In this document: one piece after another, positions 5,534 to 7,559 of the stretch
Position numbering within the stretch: the first letter of the stretch is position 1
Layout: each line of letters opens with the position of its first letter
NCBI GenBank assembly: GCA_903929655.1
Contig: CAIYVS010000566.1
Span: forward strand, 1 to 7,559
Direction: 5' to 3'
DNA from: an uncultured Bacteroidota bacterium
GTDB lineage: Bacteria > Bacteroidota > Bacteroidia > Chitinophagales > Chitinophagaceae
DNA length: 7,559 bases
Position numbers and translations under genes: made by a program
The notes under the pieces: model-generated
What the model was told of the DNA's origin: nothing
What the model saw: only the letters and a program-made list of their open reading frames with translations
The model's database searches: none

Positions 5534-6934
5534 ATGAATAATGATAATATAGTACAGAAAATCTGGAACTTATGCAATATCCTAAGAGGTGATGGTATAA
5601 GCTACCATGAATATATCTCGGAGTTGACATATCTGCTCTTTTTGAAAATTGCAAAAGAAAATCAGACAGAGTTCCTATTACCTGAAAATTGTCGTTGGCA
5701 GCGACTAATAGAGTACGACGGTGAAGATATTTTGACCGAATATCGTGATATGCTTACTTATTTAGGTGGACATGCTTCAAACGAAATTGTAAGGAAAATT
5801 TATGCTTTTCCCACAACGGTATTTTCTCACTCAGAAAATTTGAGGGCCGTAATAGAAGGAATTGCAAAAATTGATTGGCATTCAATCAATTTAGATGGAA
5901 TGGGTGACATATATGAGGGACTGCTTGCTAAGAACTCACAGGATGCACGTTCAGGGGCTGGTCAATATTTTACCCCACGGGCACTCGTTGATTGCATTGT
6001 AAGAATTGTTAAACCAAAATTAGGTGAAGTAATTCAGGATCCTGCGACAGGTAGTGGTGGGTTTTTAATTTCTGCTGATCATTATGTAAGAAATAATAAT
6101 TCACTTGACTCATACAAAAAAGACCCTCCTAAATATGAAGGAGTTGAAATAGAAAAAGGAACTTATCGAATTTGCCTTATGAATGCCTTTCTGCATCAAT
6201 TAGATTCAAATTTAGTTTTGGGTGATGCACTTACGACGGATGCTGGAATGCTTTTGCAAGCTGATGTAATTTTAGCAAATCCGCCATTTGGAACAAAGGC
6301 AAGTAGTGCCCGTAAAGGTCGAGAGGACATAACCTATGTAACCACAAATAAGCAACTTGCTTTTTTACAGCATATTTATTTAGGATTAAAAAAGTTTGGT
6401 CGGGCTGCGGTCGTCATTCCAGACAATGTACTTTTTGAAGATGGAACTGGGAAACGAATAAGGCAGGAGTTGATGGATAAATGCAATCTGCATACAATAC
6501 TAAGACTTCCGACCGGCATTTTTTATAGTCAAGGAGTTAAAACGAATGTTTTGTTTTTCACACGCGGAGAAAGCGATAAGAACAACACAAAGTCTGTTTG
6601 GATTTATGACATGAGAACAAATGCCATAAAATTTGGAAAAAAGAGAGTACTTACTCCTGCGGATTTTATCGAGTTTGAAAATTTATACGGTATTGATCCA
6701 AATGGTTTGTCTAAAAGAAATGATAGCGTAGCGAGTGGTAGATGGAAGTACTTTGACCGTCAATCAATAGTTGATCGAAATGATAATCTTGACATTTTTT
6801 GGCTTCCAAGTATAGAAGAAACTACTATTGAAAATCTTAGCGAACCAGATGAAATTGCTGCTGCTATATTAGAACACCTGCGAAATGCTTTCGGGGAAAT
6901 TAAGGAAATTACTGAAATGTTTGAATCTATATAA
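5534..6934 (+). CDS. hsdM: Type I restriction-modification DNA adenine methyltransferase subunit (HsdM)
   Basis: This 466-residue protein is the modification subunit of a type I system. With HsdS it transfers a methyl group from S-adenosylmethionine to the N6 of adenine in a split target. The N-terminal HsdM-type helical domain spans about 5-110 (WNLCNILRGDGISYHEYISE at 11-30). The methyltransferase domain follows with GAGQYFTPR (141-149), SAM-binding motif I DPATGSGG (169-176), acidic GVEIEKGT (203-210) and catalytic motif IV NPPF (249-252). All key residues are intact. It is slightly shorter than many HsdM proteins but complete. The start is ATG 5534 with no clear Shine-Dalgarno. The stop TAA shares its last A with the ATG of hsdS, so the two are coupled. 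The DNA looks more AT-rich than the helicase gene, hinting at a different origin. No HsdR is in the window. Confidence 0.95.
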   Translation: MNNDNIVQKIWNLCNILRGDGISYHEYISELTYLLFLKIAKENQTEFLLPENCRWQRLIEYDGEDILTEYRDMLTYLGGHASNEIVRKIYAFPTTVFSHSENLRAVIEGIAKIDWHSINLDGMGDIYEGLLAKNSQDARSGAGQYFTPRALVDCIVRIVKPKLGEVIQDPATGSGGFLISADHYVRNNNSLDSYKKDPPKYEGVEIEKGTYRICLMNAFLHQLDSNLVLGDALTTDAGMLLQADVILANPPFGTKASSARKGREDITYVTTNKQLAFLQHIYLGLKKFGRAAVVIPDNVLFEDGTGKRIRQELMDKCNLHTILRLPTGIFYSQGVKTNVLFFTRGESDKNNTKSVWIYDMRTNAIKFGKKRVLTPADFIEFENLYGIDPNGLSKRNDSVASGRWKYFDRQSIVDRNDNLDIFWLPSIEETTIENLSEPDEIAAAILEHLRNAFGEIKEITEMFESI

Positions 6935-7512
6935 TGGCGATCATACCAAAGGGTTGGGCATTAGTTAAATTAGGAGATGTTACGAGATTAAGAAAATCGA
7001 AGATCGATCCTAATGATTTTCCTCCAATACCATTTATTGGTTTGGAAGACGTTGAAGCACATACTGGAGAGTTATTAAATATTAAATCAACTTTGGGCCT
7101 TAAAAGTGCAGTTACATTGTTTGAAAAAAACGATTTATTATATTGTAAACTTAGGCCATATTTAAATAAAGTTTTAGTTAGCTCCATAAAAGGAGCTGCA
7201 TCAGCAGAGTTTTTAATCTTTCAACCCACACCTCTAATAGAACAACGTTATTTACAACTTACCTTAATGACTAAGGAATTTGTCGATTTTACAGGTTTGA
7301 TAAGTTCCGGTGATAGGCCTCGTGTTACTTATGAAGGAATTTCGAAATTCTCATTCCCGATTCCTCCATTGGAAGAACAAAAACGTATTTTGAGCATTGT
7401 TGACTTAGTTTTAGAAAAAACAAAAAGGCAGACAAACTTCTATCAGTTATACCGGATCTTGTTGAAAAGTATAAACAAACGATTCTTAATACTGCATTTA
7501 ATGGCGATTTAA
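6934..7512 (+). CDS. hsdS: Type I restriction-modification specificity subunit (HsdS), first half, ended early by a frameshift
   Basis: HsdS recognises the two halves of the type I target and docks HsdM. The 192-codon frame starts at the ATG sharing one base with the hsdM stop. Residues 5-145 form one target recognition domain: opening PKGWALVKLGDV, middle LLYCKLRPYLNKVLV, closing SSGDRPRVTYEGISKFSFPIP. The conserved dimerising region follows with PLEEQKRILSIVDLVLEKTK (144-163). After about residue 163 the frame degrades (NFYQLYRILLKSINKRF) and stops at 7510-7512. The expected continuation is present in the -1 frame, so a base appears lost near the A-runs at 7415-7420 and 7422-7426. As it stands the product is a half-size HsdS with one recognition domain and a damaged helix. 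Alternatives are phase variation, programmed slippage or a sequencing error. A full HsdS is about 400 residues or more. Confidence 0.85.
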   Translation: MAIIPKGWALVKLGDVTRLRKSKIDPNDFPPIPFIGLEDVEAHTGELLNIKSTLGLKSAVTLFEKNDLLYCKLRPYLNKVLVSSIKGAASAEFLIFQPTPLIEQRYLQLTLMTKEFVDFTGLISSGDRPRVTYEGISKFSFPIPPLEEQKRILSIVDLVLEKTKRQTNFYQLYRILLKSINKRFLILHLMAI

Positions 7513-7559
7513 CGCGATCTTGGAGAATTAAAAACCTTCATAAATATTCATCCAACAAG
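7404..7559 (+). pseudogene. hsdS: HsdS continuation in the -1 frame, running off the right edge
   Basis: In the frame one base back from hsdS, the sequence is open from 7404 to the window end. It reads KLLSVIPDLVEKYKQTILN and then TAFNGDLTRSWR, which is the typical end of an HsdS central conserved region (compare the IPQIL..FRQAVL..A..GKLT..WR pattern of EcoKI-like HsdS). The second recognition domain should follow beyond 7559. Adding one A to the A6 run at 7415-7420 joins both parts as EKNKKADKLLSVIPDLV, a natural sequence. There is no start codon of its own, so it is the shifted remainder of the same gene. Confidence 0.8.

Noticed and set aside
7422..7428. Programmed -1 frameshift at A-AAA-AGG in hsdS
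   Set aside because: The heptamer is a poor slippery site and I see no strong downstream stem; base loss in the A-run is simpler.

Overview
The window looks like one edge of a mobile genomic island in a member of the Bacteroidota, carrying anti-phage defence genes. Three things point to that phylum. The left edge holds the last 71 codons of a protein ending in a type IX secretion (Por) C-terminal sorting domain. The integrase is of the Bacteroidota tyrosine recombinase type, with a TGLAYVDV box instead of TGLRxxE. Ribosome binding sites are weak or absent and the intergenic DNA is AT-rich. I cannot assign a genus.

Layout from left to right: (1) 1-218, the 3' end of a probable chromosomal gene for a T9SS-exported protein. 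(2) 219-741, a non-coding boundary. It has two exact copies of a 24-base sequence matching the 3' end of a tRNA (T-loop plus acceptor strand, minus strand), a hairpin terminator next to the second copy, a weaker third tRNA-like 3' end, and two copies of a hairpin with a conserved loop. I read it as an attachment region with stacked integration scars. (3) 742-1953, the integrase on the minus strand, with an 11-bp perfect inverted repeat straddling its start codon. (4) 2178-5257, two genes overlapping by 4 bp on the plus strand: a DUF4062-type protein with an unrecognised C-terminal half, and a RecQ-family SF2 helicase without recognisable RQC zinc or HRDC domains. (5) 5258-5533, an AT-rich intergenic stretch. 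(6) 5534-7559, a type I restriction-modification operon beginning with hsdM and then hsdS. The hsdS reading frame is broken near an A-run and also leaves the window; no hsdR is visible.

How the parts fit: the integrase probably inserts the island at the 3' end of a tRNA gene. The cargo is two separate defence-type units. The type I modules would methylate adenines in a target set by HsdS and, with an HsdR encoded elsewhere, cut unmodified DNA. The DUF4062-helicase pair is the most novel part. Its overlap implies translational coupling, and the combination of a TIR/deoxyribosyltransferase-like domain protein with a helicase suggests a sensor/effector defence system. That function is inference. 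I do not know a characterised system with this exact gene pair.
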